Assembly: GCF_029968035.1 (NCBI RefSeq)
Contig: NZ_JASCIQ010000039.1
Span: 1 to 64,000, forward strand
DNA length: 64,000 nt
Origin: Streptomyces cavernicola
GTDB lineage: Bacteria; Actinomycetota; Actinomycetes; Streptomycetales; Streptomycetaceae
Direction: 5' to 3'
Positions within the stretch are counted from its first letter, which is position 1, and every line of letters begins with the position of its first letter. Positions 17,597-25,709 of the stretch are shown one piece after another. Under the pieces are notes generated by a model. The model made no database searches. It was not told where the DNA came from and saw nothing but the letters and a program-made list of their open reading frames with translations. Position numbers and translations under genes: made by a program.

Positions 17597-17644
17597 GTGA
17601 TCGGTTTCGTGATCAGTTTCGCGATCGGTTCTGTGATCGGTTTC
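17597..17644. repeat. Four perfect-period 12-bp tandem units
   Basis: Units start at 17597, 17609, 17621 and 17633 with consensus GTGATCGGTTTC. Two are exact and two differ by one or three bases. The array lies upstream of the DUF3618 start and about 145 bp before bcp on the other strand. It could be slippage-prone spacer or a repeated protein-binding site. Confidence 0.9.
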
Positions 17645-17787
17645 GTCCTGGTGGACAGTCTGTCAGCTCCACGCCGAACGCACCGCACAGCACCCCCCAT
17701 TACGCTCTCCCCGTACGCCCGGAAGGCCCGCACGCCCCCGGACGCACCGACACCGGCACCACCCCGCACCTCATGAGGAGACCGAAG

Positions 17788-18255
17788 ATGAGCGAGCGCC
17801 TGCAGCCCGGCGACACCGCCCCCGCCTTCACCCTGCCCGACGCGGACGGCAACGAGATCTCGCTCGCGGACCACAAGGGCCGCAAGGTCATCGTCTACTT
17901 CTACCCGGCCGCCCTGACCCCGGGCTGCACCAAGCAGGCCTGCGACTTCACCGACAACCTCGACGTCCTCGCGGCCGCCGGCTACGACGTCATCGGCGTC
18001 TCCCCCGACAAGCCGGAGAAGCTCGCCAAGTTCCGCGAGAAGGAGAACCTCAAGGTCACGCTGGTCGGCGACCCGGACAAGAAGGTTCTCGAGGCCTACG
18101 GCGCCTTCGGCGAGAAGAAGCTGTACGGCAAGGTCGTCACCGGAGTCATCCGCTCCACGGTCGTCGTGGACGAGGAGGGCAAGGTCGAGCACGCCTTCTA
18201 CAACGTGAAGGCCACCGGCCACGTCGCGAAGATCATCCGCGACCTGGGCATCTGA
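17788..18255 (+). CDS. bcp: Thiol peroxidase, Bcp/PrxQ type
   Basis: 155 residues. It reduces hydroperoxides using thioredoxin. The peroxidatic Cys is in PAALTPGCTKQACDFTDN; the second Cys five residues later is the PrxQ-type resolving Cys. Start ATG 17788 has GAGGAG at 17775-17780. Monocistronic, ending in a strong 15-bp hairpin. Cytoplasmic. Confidence 0.95.
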   Translation: MSERLQPGDTAPAFTLPDADGNEISLADHKGRKVIVYFYPAALTPGCTKQACDFTDNLDVLAAAGYDVIGVSPDKPEKLAKFREKENLKVTLVGDPDKKVLEAYGAFGEKKLYGKVVTGVIRSTVVVDEEGKVEHAFYNVKATGHVAKIIRDLGI

Positions 18256-18273
18256 CCCCCGCCGAGCCGAGCG

Positions 18274-18307
18274 AACGGCCCGCACCGGACACCCGGTGCG
18301 GGCCGTT
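18274..18307 (+). terminator. bcp terminator
   Basis: AACGGCCCGCACCGG (18274-18288) pairs exactly with CCGGTGCGGGCCGTT (18293-18307) over a 4-nt loop, 18 bp after the bcp stop. Confidence 0.85.
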
Positions 18308-18395
18308 CCGGTTTTCCTCAACTGCCGTGCCGCCACGGGCTACTGGCGCAGGGGCGGGAGGTCCGGGCGCACCCCGGTAGCATGGGCGGCGGCTC

Positions 18396-18480
18396 GCGGC
18401 GGTGGCGCAACGGCTGACGCAGCAGACTTAGGATCTGTGGCCCTTGATCGGGCTTGAGGGTTCGAATCCCTTCCGCCGCA
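18396..18480 (+). tRNA. tRNA-Leu (anticodon UAG)
   Basis: 85 nt. Acceptor arms GCGGCGG (18396-18402) and CCGCCGC (18473-18479) pair fully. The anticodon loop CTTAGGA in the stem GCAGA/TCTGT gives anticodon UAG, reading CUA and probably CUG. A long variable arm (class II) and the GGTTCGAATCC T-loop are present. The 3' CCA is not encoded. This is not the bldA tRNA, whose anticodon is UAA. Confidence 0.95.
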
Positions 18481-18485
18481 CCTGG

Positions 18486-18523
18486 AACGGCCTGCGAATC
18501 GACGCATCGGTTCGCAGGCCGTT
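18486..18523 (+). terminator. tRNA-Leu terminator
   Basis: AACGGCCTGCGAA (18486-18498) and TTCGCAGGCCGTT (18511-18523) form a perfect 13-bp stem, 12-nt loop, followed by TTTG, 5 bp past the tRNA. Confidence 0.8.
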
Positions 18524-18552
18524 TGCATGGCCTCAGCCGTCCTCAGCCGTCC

Positions 18553-19155
18553 TCAGCCCAACAGCTCCCGGACCACCGGCACCAGCGCCCGGAACGCCTT
18601 CCCGCGATGGCTGATCGCGTTCTTCTCCTCCGGGCTCAGCTCCGCGCACGTACGGCTCTCGCCGTCCGGCTGCAGGATCGGGTCGTAGCCGAAGCCGCCC
18701 GAGCCGGCCGGCTCGTACCGGAGCGTGCCGCGCAGTTGGCCCTCGACGACGCGTTCCGTGCCGTCGGGCAGGGCCAGGGCCGCCGCGCAGGCGAAGTGGG
18801 CGGCGCGGTGGGCGACGTCGATGTCGGCGAGCTGGGCGAGGAGGAGTTCGAGGTTGGCGGTGTCGTCGCCGTGGCGGCCGGCCCAGCGGGCGGAGAAGAT
18901 GCCGGGGGCGCCGCCGAGCACGTCGACACAGAGGCCGGAGTCGTCGGCGACGGCGGGGAGGCCGGTCGCGCGGGCGAGGGCGTGCGCCTTGAGGAGGGCG
19001 TTCTCGGCGAAGGTGACGCCGGTTTCCTTGACGTCGGGGATGTCGGGGTAGGCGTCGGCGCCGACGAGGTCGTGCGGGAGTCCGGCCTCGGCGAGGATGG
19101 CCTTGAGCTCGGTGATCTTTCCGGCGTTGCGGGTGGCGAGGATCAGGCGTGTCAT
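18553..19155 (-). CDS. rdgB: XTP/dITP pyrophosphatase (HAM1 family)
   Basis: 200 residues from ATG 19155. It hydrolyses non-canonical purine nucleoside triphosphates such as dITP and XTP to monophosphates, cleaning the nucleotide pool. Family marks are ILATRNAGKITEL at the start, TFAENALLKA, PAVADDSGLCVD, SARWAG, GGFGYDP and HRGKAF near the end. It is in the same orientation as rph and separated from it by a small secreted-protein gene; rph-rdgB linkage is common in actinobacteria. Confidence 0.95.
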   Translation of the reverse strand: MTRLILATRNAGKITELKAILAEAGLPHDLVGADAYPDIPDVKETGVTFAENALLKAHALARATGLPAVADDSGLCVDVLGGAPGIFSARWAGRHGDDTANLELLLAQLADIDVAHRAAHFACAAALALPDGTERVVEGQLRGTLRYEPAGSGGFGYDPILQPDGESRTCAELSPEEKNAISHRGKAFRALVPVVRELLG

Positions 19156-19280
19156 GCCGTCGATTATCGGCGCACGGGCGGGACGCACGAGGAGCGGGCG
19201 GTGGCGTACGAAGGGCGGGCGGTGGCGGGCCCGCCAGATGCCCGTCACCGCCCGCCCGTACGCGAGGCCCTGCGGAAGCC

Positions 19281-19676
19281 TTACGGCTTACAGGCCTTGG
19301 TGAGCTCGCCGGTGGCGTCGGTGACGCCGGAGACGTCGGGCGTCGGGTCGCCGTTCTCGATGGACTTGCGGACCTCGTCGACGGACTTGCTGAGGTCGTC
19401 GACGGCCTTGCCGACGTCGGCGTTGTCGGTCTTGTCGCCGATCTCGCCGAGGTTCTTGTCGATCTGGTCGAGGGCCTTCTCGGCCTCGAGGGGGTTGTCG
19501 GCGGCGCTCTCCACGGCCTGCTGGAGGTCGGCGGCGCTCTTCGCGATGGCGTCGGCGGTCCGTACGCAGTCGAGTGCCGTGTCCACGGCGCTGCAGCCGA
19601 TGGCGAGCGGCGCCACCAGGGCCACTGCTGCAGTGGCGAGGGCTATGCGTGCGGTGCTTCGTCGGCGCGGAGCCAT
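19281..19676 (-). CDS. Small secreted or lipid-anchored protein
   Basis: 131 residues. The N-terminus has a Tat/Sec-like basic stretch (APRRRSTARIA) and a hydrophobic core ending LAIGCSAV, a weak lipobox with the Cys at about 28. The mature part is helical and acidic, with heptad-like Ala/Leu/Asp repeats, and two further Cys (DCVRTAD and the terminal ACKP) that may form a disulphide. GGGAGGAA precedes the ATG. Function unknown. Confidence 0.8.
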   Translation of the reverse strand: MAPRRRSTARIALATAAVALVAPLAIGCSAVDTALDCVRTADAIAKSAADLQQAVESAADNPLEAEKALDQIDKNLGEIGDKTDNADVGKAVDDLSKSVDEVRKSIENGDPTPDVSGVTDATGELTKACKP

Positions 19677-19765
19677 GAACGGTTCCTCCCTGGCTGTGCT
19701 CGGGCGGGCGGCCGGTTGCCGTCCGCCCGAGCTGGTGTCGTATCCGTAAGAACGCGTGCTGGGGC

Positions 19766-20518
<753 letters not shown>

Positions 20519-20568
20519 GGGGGCGAGCCTATCGCCCGGCGGGTGGGCCCTTTGCCGGGCGGCGGGCC

Positions 20569-20602
20569 TCGGCCGCTCGGAGGGGGTCGGCCGCTCGGAG
20601 GG
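20569..20602. repeat. Two 16-bp copies, period 18, upstream of rph
   Basis: TCGGCCGCTCGGAGGG occurs at 20569-20584 and again at 20587-20602, exact copies. They lie just upstream of rph on its promoter side. Confidence 0.8.
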
Positions 20603-20624
20603 CCTTAGCTGGGGGGGTGGACGG

Positions 20625-20672
20625 CCGAAGGCCCCGCTCCTGCCTGGCCGGTGGCGGGTGCGGGGCCTTCGG
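20625..20672 (-). terminator. nagF terminator
   Basis: CCGAAGGCCCCGC (20625-20637) and GCGGGGCCTTCGG (20660-20672) form a perfect 13-bp stem with a 22-nt loop, 22 bp downstream of the nagF stop. Confidence 0.65.
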
Positions 20673-20694
20673 TGGTGGTGAGCCGGGGGTCAGC

Positions 20695-20928
20695 TCACAT
20701 CATGTCTTCGATGTCGGCGGCGACGGGGTCGGCGTCGGTGCCGATGACGACCTGGATGGCGGTGCCCATCTTGACGACGCCGTGGGCGCCGGCGGCCTTG
20801 AGGGCGGCTTCGTCGACCTTGTCGGGGTCGACGACCTCGGTGCGGAGACGGGTGATGCAGCCCTCGACTTCTTCGATGTTGTCGATGCCGCCCAGCCCGG
20901 CGACGATCTTCTCAGCCTTAGTGGCCAT
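20695..20928 (-). CDS. nagF: PTS N-acetylglucosamine EIIB component
   Basis: 77 residues from ATG 20928 (GGGAGAAGG upstream). It carries the phosphocysteine loop VEGCITRLRTEV (Cys about 22), passing phosphate from EIIA (Crr, encoded elsewhere) to sugar on the NagE permease. The longer reading to 21003 adds a Trp-rich leader without support. Divergent from nagE1, as in S. coelicolor SCO2905/SCO2906. A dre operator lies 160 bp upstream. Confidence 0.93.
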   Translation of the reverse strand: MATKAEKIVAGLGGIDNIEEVEGCITRLRTEVVDPDKVDEAALKAAGAHGVVKMGTAIQVVIGTDADPVAADIEDMM

Positions 20929-21087
20929 GTCCTTCTCCCTGCTGTCACGGGCTTGTTCGGCCCACCATGGTCCGGTGTGCACCGTAACCCACGTTTGGCG
21001 CACGTTCGCGAGCGATGGCCCATTAGGTGCCGAATGATGACGGTCATCGGCGTCCGCCGGGTCTCCGGCCGGCGCTTCGCGCCTCGC

Positions 21088-21103
21088 ACTGGTCTACACC
21101 AGT
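21088..21103. promoter_or_regulatory. dre operator (DasR) before nagE1
   Basis: ACTGGTCTACACCAGT is a full match, one base from perfect symmetry, to the DasR-responsive element consensus. It sits in the nagF-nagE1 divergent region, 43 bp upstream of nagE1. DasR is a GntR repressor released by glucosamine-6-phosphate. Confidence 0.9.
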
Positions 21104-21145
21104 TTCGGGCGACCGCCAAACGTGGCCGGTTCAGGGAGGGATCGC

Positions 21146-22387
21146 ATGAGCTCCGAAAGCCCCGCGGCGAGATCCAAGCCGAGCAAGAGCTGGAAGCAGA
21201 TCGTCCTCGGCGGCCTGCAGAAGCTGGGGCGCAGCCTGCAACTCCCGGTCGCGGCACTGCCGGCGGCGGGCGTGCTGCTCCGGCTCGGCCAGGACGACGT
21301 GTTCGGCAAGGACGGCCTCGGCTGGAACAAGCTGGCGGCGATCTTCGCGGGCGCGGGCGGCGGCATCCTCGACAACATGGCGCTGCTGTTCTGCGTGGGC
21401 GTCGCGATCGGCTTCGCGAAGAAGTCGGACGGGTCGACGGCGTTCGCGGCGGTGGTCGCGTACATGGTCTTCAACAACGTGCTGGTCAAGGCGTTCGAGG
21501 ACGACGTGACCGGGCAGGCGGTCAACCCCGGGGTGCTCGGCGGCGTCGTGGTCGGTCTGATCACGGCGAAGGTGTGGGAGAAGTACCACCGGACGCGGCT
21601 GCCCGACTGGTTGGGGTTCTTCAGCGGCCGGCGGTTCATCCCGGTCCTGATGTCGTTCGTCAGCGTGCTGCTCGCGGTGATCTTCGGGTACGGGTGGCAG
21701 CCGATCGGCGACGCGTTCAACGCGTTCGCGGAGACGCTGTCGAGCTGGGGCGCGTGGGGTTCAGGCATCTTCGGCGTGATCAACCGGGCGTTGATCCCGT
21801 TCGGGATGCACATGCTGTTGAACACGTTCGCCTGGTACCAGTTCGGCAGTTATACGAAGCCGAACGGCGAGGAGGTGCACGGTGACGTGTTCCGGTTCCT
21901 CGCGGGCGACCCGGACGCGGGCATGTTCACCACGGGCTTCTACCCGATCATGATGTTCGCGCTGCCCGCGGCCTGTCTGGCGATGGCGCACTGTGCGCGG
22001 CCCGAGCGGCGGAAGGCGACGCTCGGCATGATGATGTCGCTGGCCCTGACGTCCTTCGTGACGGGTGTGACGGAGCCGATCGAGTTCTCGTTCGTGTATC
22101 TCGCGCCCGCGCTGTACGCGATCCACGCGGTGCTGACGGGTGTGTCGATGGCGGTGACGTGGGCGCTGGGGATCCGCGAGGGGTTCACGTTCTCGGCGGG
22201 CCTGTTCGACTACGTACTGAACTGGAACCTCGCGACCAAACCGGCGCTACTCATTCCGGTCGGGCTCTGTTTCGCCGTCGTCTATTACGTGCTGTTCCGG
22301 GTCGTGATCACGAAGTTCGACCTGAAGACGCCGGGACGGGAGTCGGACGAGGAGATCGCGGAGATGGAGCGGGAGAACTACAAGTAG
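21146..22387 (+). CDS. nagE1: PTS glucose/GlcNAc-family permease EIIC
   Basis: 413 residues from ATG 21146 with AGGGAGGGA ahead. About ten membrane helices; the family motifs GFAKKSDGSTAFAA, INRALIPFGMHMLLNTF and TGVTEPIEFSFVYLAP form the sugar site and gate. It lacks EIIA and EIIB domains, which are supplied by Crr and NagF. In S. coelicolor the paralogue next door (nagE2) is the main GlcNAc transporter, so this copy's substrate is less certain. The dre site at 21088 predicts DasR control. Confidence 0.9.
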   Translation: MSSESPAARSKPSKSWKQIVLGGLQKLGRSLQLPVAALPAAGVLLRLGQDDVFGKDGLGWNKLAAIFAGAGGGILDNMALLFCVGVAIGFAKKSDGSTAFAAVVAYMVFNNVLVKAFEDDVTGQAVNPGVLGGVVVGLITAKVWEKYHRTRLPDWLGFFSGRRFIPVLMSFVSVLLAVIFGYGWQPIGDAFNAFAETLSSWGAWGSGIFGVINRALIPFGMHMLLNTFAWYQFGSYTKPNGEEVHGDVFRFLAGDPDAGMFTTGFYPIMMFALPAACLAMAHCARPERRKATLGMMMSLALTSFVTGVTEPIEFSFVYLAPALYAIHAVLTGVSMAVTWALGIREGFTFSAGLFDYVLNWNLATKPALLIPVGLCFAVVYYVLFRVVITKFDLKTPGRESDEEIAEMERENYK

Positions 22388-22390
22388 GCA

Positions 22391-22422
22391 GACAGGCGGA
22401 CAGGCGGACAGGCGGACAGGCG
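22391..22422. repeat. Four exact 8-bp tandem units
   Basis: GACAGGCG is repeated four times without change (22391, 22399, 22407, 22415), beginning 4 bp after the nagE1 stop and ending just before its terminator stem. It is a likely slippage-variable microsatellite. Confidence 0.9.
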
Positions 22423-22425
22423 GCG

Positions 22426-22468
22426 GACGAAGGGCCCGGATCGCGAGCGGCGATTCGGGCCCTTCGTC
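22426..22468 (+). terminator. nagE1 terminator
   Basis: GACGAAGGGCCCG (22426-22438) and CGGGCCCTTCGTC (22456-22468) give a perfect 13-bp stem with a 17-nt loop. Confidence 0.8.
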
Positions 22469-22536
22469 ATGTATGCCCGTTCGTTATGGCCACGGGGCCC
22501 GGAACGGGTTCCTTATCTCGCGCTCACCGTGTTACA

Positions 22537-22569
22537 ACAGGTCTACACCTCTAATTGGTGTAGACCACG
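22537..22569. promoter_or_regulatory. Two adjacent dre operators before nagE2
   Basis: ACAGGTCTACACCTCT (22537-22552) and ATTGGTGTAGACCACG (22554-22569) both fit the DasR consensus. Their cores GGTCTACACC and GGTGTAGACC are exact reverse complements 7 nt apart, with centres 17 bp apart. They lie 80 bp upstream of nagE2. Confidence 0.9.
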
Positions 22570-22648
22570 CGGCCCGTGGCCGCGTCCCCTGAGCGACGCC
22601 GCCGTCCCCACATGTCCCCTGGCGGCGCCCTGCCCACTGGAGGAAGTT

Positions 22649-23923
22649 GTGAGCACGGCTGCCGCACCTGCGGCCGACAAGAAGAAGGGCGCGGGCCTGA
22701 TGTCCGTGCTCCAGCGCATCGGCCGCAGCCTGATGCTCCCGGTCGCCGTCCTGCCGGCCGGTGCACTCCTGGTCCGCCTGGGCGCGGACGACATGCTCGG
22801 CAAGGAGTCCCTGCCGGACTTCATCAACAAGATCGCCGGTTACATGGCCGCGGGCGGCGGCGCGCTGCTCGACAACATGCCGCTGTTGTTCGCGGTGGGC
22901 ATCGCGATCGGCTTCGCGAAGAAGTCCGACGGCTCCACGGCGCTCGCCGCGGTCACCGGCTACCTGGTCTTCCAGAAGGTGCTCGCCACGTTCACCGACC
23001 CGAACCTGCCGAAGGTGGAGCAGGTCGTCGACGGCAAGGTCGCCCTCGTCGAGGCTCCGGTGGACGCGAAGGTCCTCGGCGGTGTCGTGATGGGCATCGT
23101 GGTGGCGCTGCTGTACCAGAAGTTCTACCGGACCAAGCTGCCGGACTGGGCGGGCTTCTTCGGCGGCCGCCGTCTCGTCCCGATCCTGTCGGCCTTCGCG
23201 GGCCTGGTCATCGGCATCGTCTTCGGTTTCATCTGGCCGGTGCTCGGCACGGGTCTGCACAACTTCGGTGAGTGGCTGGTCGGTTCGGGCGCGGTCGGCG
23301 CGGGCATCTTCGGTGTCGCCAACCGTGCGCTGATCCCGGTCGGCATGCACCACCTGCTCAACTCCTTCCCGTGGTTCCAGGCGGGTTCGTACGAGGGCGC
23401 CGACGGCACCGTCAACGGCGACATCGCGCGCTTCCTCGCCGGTGACCCGAGCGCCGGTCAGTTCATGACGGGCTTCTTCCCGATCATGATGTTCGCCCTT
23501 CCGGCGGCCTGCCTCGCGATCACGCACTGCGCCCGTCCGGAGCGGCGCAAGGTCGTCGGCGGCATGATGTTCTCGCTCGCGCTCACCGCGTTCGTCACGG
23601 GTGTCACCGAGCCCATCGAGTTCACGTTCATGTTCATCGCGCCGGTCCTGTACGCGATCCACGCGGTGCTCACCGGTGTGTCGATGGCGCTGACCTGGGC
23701 GCTCGGCATGAAGGACGGCTTCGGCTTCTCGGCCGGCGCGGTGGACTACGTCCTCAACCTCGGCATCGCGTCCAACCCGTGGGGTCTCGCCCTGGTGGGC
23801 CTCTGCTTCGCGGTCGTCTACTACTTCGTCTTCCGGTTCGCGATCACGAAGTTCAACCTGCCGACGCCGGGGCGGGAGTCCGACGAGGAGTTGGCGGAGC
23901 TGCAGAAGGCGGAGGGCAAGTAG
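22649..23923 (+). CDS. nagE2: PTS N-acetylglucosamine permease EIIC
   Basis: 424 residues from GTG 22649 with GGAGGAAG 2 bp upstream; the longer reading from 22469 runs through the operators and is rejected. Same ten-helix EIIC build as NagE1 with GFAKKSDGSTALAA, ANRALIPVGMHHLLNSF and TGVTEPIEFTFMFIAP. It should import GlcNAc with phosphorylation through NagF and Crr. Two dre sites just upstream predict strong DasR control, tying chitin breakdown to development and antibiotic production. Confidence 0.94.
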   Translation: MSTAAAPAADKKKGAGLMSVLQRIGRSLMLPVAVLPAGALLVRLGADDMLGKESLPDFINKIAGYMAAGGGALLDNMPLLFAVGIAIGFAKKSDGSTALAAVTGYLVFQKVLATFTDPNLPKVEQVVDGKVALVEAPVDAKVLGGVVMGIVVALLYQKFYRTKLPDWAGFFGGRRLVPILSAFAGLVIGIVFGFIWPVLGTGLHNFGEWLVGSGAVGAGIFGVANRALIPVGMHHLLNSFPWFQAGSYEGADGTVNGDIARFLAGDPSAGQFMTGFFPIMMFALPAACLAITHCARPERRKVVGGMMFSLALTAFVTGVTEPIEFTFMFIAPVLYAIHAVLTGVSMALTWALGMKDGFGFSAGAVDYVLNLGIASNPWGLALVGLCFAVVYYFVFRFAITKFNLPTPGRESDEELAELQKAEGK

Positions 23924-23952
23924 CGCCTCGCGTCCCGCCGTTCACGTACTGA

Positions 23953-23986
23953 GGGCCCGCCCCGTTGTCCACAACGGGGCGGGCCC
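23953..23986 (+). terminator. nagE2 terminator
   Basis: GGGCCCGCCCCGTTGT (23953-23968) and ACAACGGGGCGGGCCC (23971-23986) are perfect 16-bp arms, 30 bp after the nagE2 stop. Confidence 0.85.
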
Positions 23987-23997
23987 GCTGGCGTTCT

Positions 23998-24250
23998 TCT
24001 CCCCCACCCCGCCCCTTCCCGAAAGACTGCCGTCGGCTACGGGGGCTCCGCCCCCGGACCCCCGCTCCTCAAACGCCGGAGGGGCTGAATTTTGCGGGCT
24101 AGCGCTGGATTCGGCCCCGGCAGGGGCTTGTCTTTTAGGGGCGCGGGGAACTGCGCGAGCAACCACGACGGCGCAGCAGCCGAAAGGCAGCCGGGGTCGG
24201 GGGCACAGCCCCGGGAAGCGGGGACCAGCTCGACGGCGCGGAAACGGGCG
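23998..24250. repeat. Streptomyces intergenic repeat, copy 1 (gap 23924-24256)
   Basis: This gap has no gene. After the terminator it holds a dispersed GC-rich repeat with the landmarks GGGGCTCCGCCCCCGGAC, CTCAAACGCCGGAGGGGCTG and AGGGGCGCGGGGAACTGCGC. The same landmarks recur near 32.9 kb, and in reverse orientation near 49.7 kb. Several segments are self-complementary, so it may fold when transcribed. Confidence 0.85.
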
Positions 24251-24256
24251 CCGAGG

Positions 24257-25009
24257 CTACAGCTCGTACACCGCCCCCGCGCGGGCCAGCTCGACCGGCC
24301 CCCCGTACACCGCACTCGCGTCCGTGACGTTGATCTGCGGATCGGTCCACGGCGGGACATGGGTGAGGACGACGCGGCCGACGCCCGCGCGGCGGGCGGT
24401 CTCGCCTGCCTCGCGGCCGTTGAGGTGCAGGTCCGGGATGTCCTCCTTGCCTGCCGTGAAGGAGGCCTCGCAGAGGAACAGGTCGGCGCCTTGGGCGAGT
24501 TCGTCCAGCGGCTCGCAGACACCCGTGTCACCGGAGTACGTGAGCGTCTTCCCGCCGTGCTCGATGCGGATCGCGTACGCCTCCACAGGGTGCGCGACCC
24601 GCTCGGTGCGCACGGAGAACGGACCGATCTCGAAGGCCGCCGACTTCAGGGTGTGGAAGTCGAACACCTCGCTCATCGCCGACGGGGACGGAGTGTCCGC
24701 GTACGCCGTGGTCAGGCGCTGTTCCGTGCCCTCGGGGCCGTACACCGGGATCGCGTCGCAGCGGCCGCCCTCGTGCCGGTAGTACCGGGCGACGAAGTAG
24801 CCGCACATGTCGATGCAGTGGTCGGCGTGCAGATGGCTGAGGAAGATCGCGTCGAGGTCGTAGAGACCGCAGTGGCGCTGCAGCTCGCCCAGGGCGCCAT
24901 TGCCCATGTCGAGGAGCAGCCGGAAGCCGTCGGCCTCGACGAGGTAGCTCGAGCAGGCCGAGTCCGCGGACGGAAACGAGCCCGAGCAGCCGACGACGGT
25001 GAGCTTCAT
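24257..25009 (-). CDS. MBL-fold hydrolase, Rv1339-like
   Basis: 250 residues from ATG 25009. It has the metallo-beta-lactamase zinc motif HLHADH (residues 59-64), a later His in TERVAHPVEAY, Asp in TYSGDTGVCEPL and the last ligand His in VVLTHVPPW, the RNase Z / cyclic phosphodiesterase layout. Its place between rph and cysM matches Rv1339 of M. tuberculosis, reported to be an atypical cAMP phosphodiesterase; that activity is plausible but not shown here. The extended reading to 25075 is not needed. Confidence 0.9.
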   Translation of the reverse strand: MKLTVVGCSGSFPSADSACSSYLVEADGFRLLLDMGNGALGELQRHCGLYDLDAIFLSHLHADHCIDMCGYFVARYYRHEGGRCDAIPVYGPEGTEQRLTTAYADTPSPSAMSEVFDFHTLKSAAFEIGPFSVRTERVAHPVEAYAIRIEHGGKTLTYSGDTGVCEPLDELAQGADLFLCEASFTAGKEDIPDLHLNGREAGETARRAGVGRVVLTHVPPWTDPQINVTDASAVYGGPVELARAGAVYEL

Positions 25010-25210
25010 GGAGCGGGAACCTCCGTGCTGGCAGGAAGGACGGGGGTTGTGCGGTCCGTCGAGCGTAAGGCGCAAAAGCCCGCGTCACTCCTCGGTGCCG
25101 GGCTGTTGTGGGGGAACTCACCACCGTTGTCACCAGATCGGGCGGCGTGGGCCCAGTTGCCGGGTGGGGACGGCGTCGCGGGGGGCGCGGGGCGCCGGTA
25201 CGGTCGGGGC

Positions 25211-25663
25211 ATGGACACGTCGTGGTGGATCGCGCTCGCCGCTGTCGTGGCCGTTGCCCTGGTCGCCGCGGTCGCGGACGGCCTCGGGCGTGCCCGTACC
25301 CGGCCGGGTGGGCGGACCAGGCCGCCGGCCGGACCGCGTGTGCTGCCGAAGCTGCGGCCGCAGGCGCGGGAGATCTGGTGGGCGATGGTGCCGTACGAGG
25401 ACGGGCCCGGCGGCAAAGACCGGCCCTGCCTGGTGCTTTCGGTGCACGGGAAGCGGGCCCTCGTCGCGAAGATCACCAGCAAGTACCACGACGAGCGGGC
25501 CGGGGTGATCCCGCTGCCGCCCGGTTCGGTCGGCGACGCGCACGGGCGGCCGAGCTTCCTGGAGACGGACGAGTTGCGGGAAGTGCCGCTGTGGGAGTTC
25601 AGGCGCCGGGTCGGGATCGTCGACCCGGCGCTCTGGGATCAGGTCAAGTACCTGGTGGACTGA
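25211..25663 (+). CDS. PemK/MazF-like protein with N-terminal membrane helix
   Basis: 150 residues. Residues 5-24 (WWIALAAVVAVALVAAVADG) form a membrane helix, then a basic linker, then a PemK/MazF-like SH3-barrel (REIWWAMVPYEDGPGGKDRP, LVLSVHGKRALVAKITSKYH, VPLWEFRRRVGIVD). MazF relatives are mRNA endonucleases, but no antitoxin gene is adjacent and a membrane-anchored form is unusual. It may be a diverged orphan with a different role. Convergent with cysM over a shared hairpin. Confidence 0.8.
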   Translation: MDTSWWIALAAVVAVALVAAVADGLGRARTRPGGRTRPPAGPRVLPKLRPQAREIWWAMVPYEDGPGGKDRPCLVLSVHGKRALVAKITSKYHDERAGVIPLPPGSVGDAHGRPSFLETDELREVPLWEFRRRVGIVDPALWDQVKYLVD

Positions 25664-25665
25664 GG

Positions 25666-25701
25666 GCCGGACGGGCTCGGGAGCGACCGAACCCGCCCGG
25701 C
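25666..25701. terminator. Imperfect hairpin between convergent genes
   Basis: 15-nt arms GCCGGACGGGCTCGG (25666-25680) and CCGAACCCGCCCGGC (25687-25701) pair at 13 positions, loop 6 nt, between the PemK-like gene (+) and cysM (-). Confidence 0.6.
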
Positions 25702-25709
25702 TCCGGCGG

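Noticed and set aside
17597..17644. CRISPR array
   Set aside because: Repeats are 12 bp with no spacers; no cas genes in the window.
18396..18480. tRNA-Leu as an integration site of a mobile element
   Set aside because: No integrase or repeated tRNA 3' end is found on either side; the genes around it are conserved core genes.
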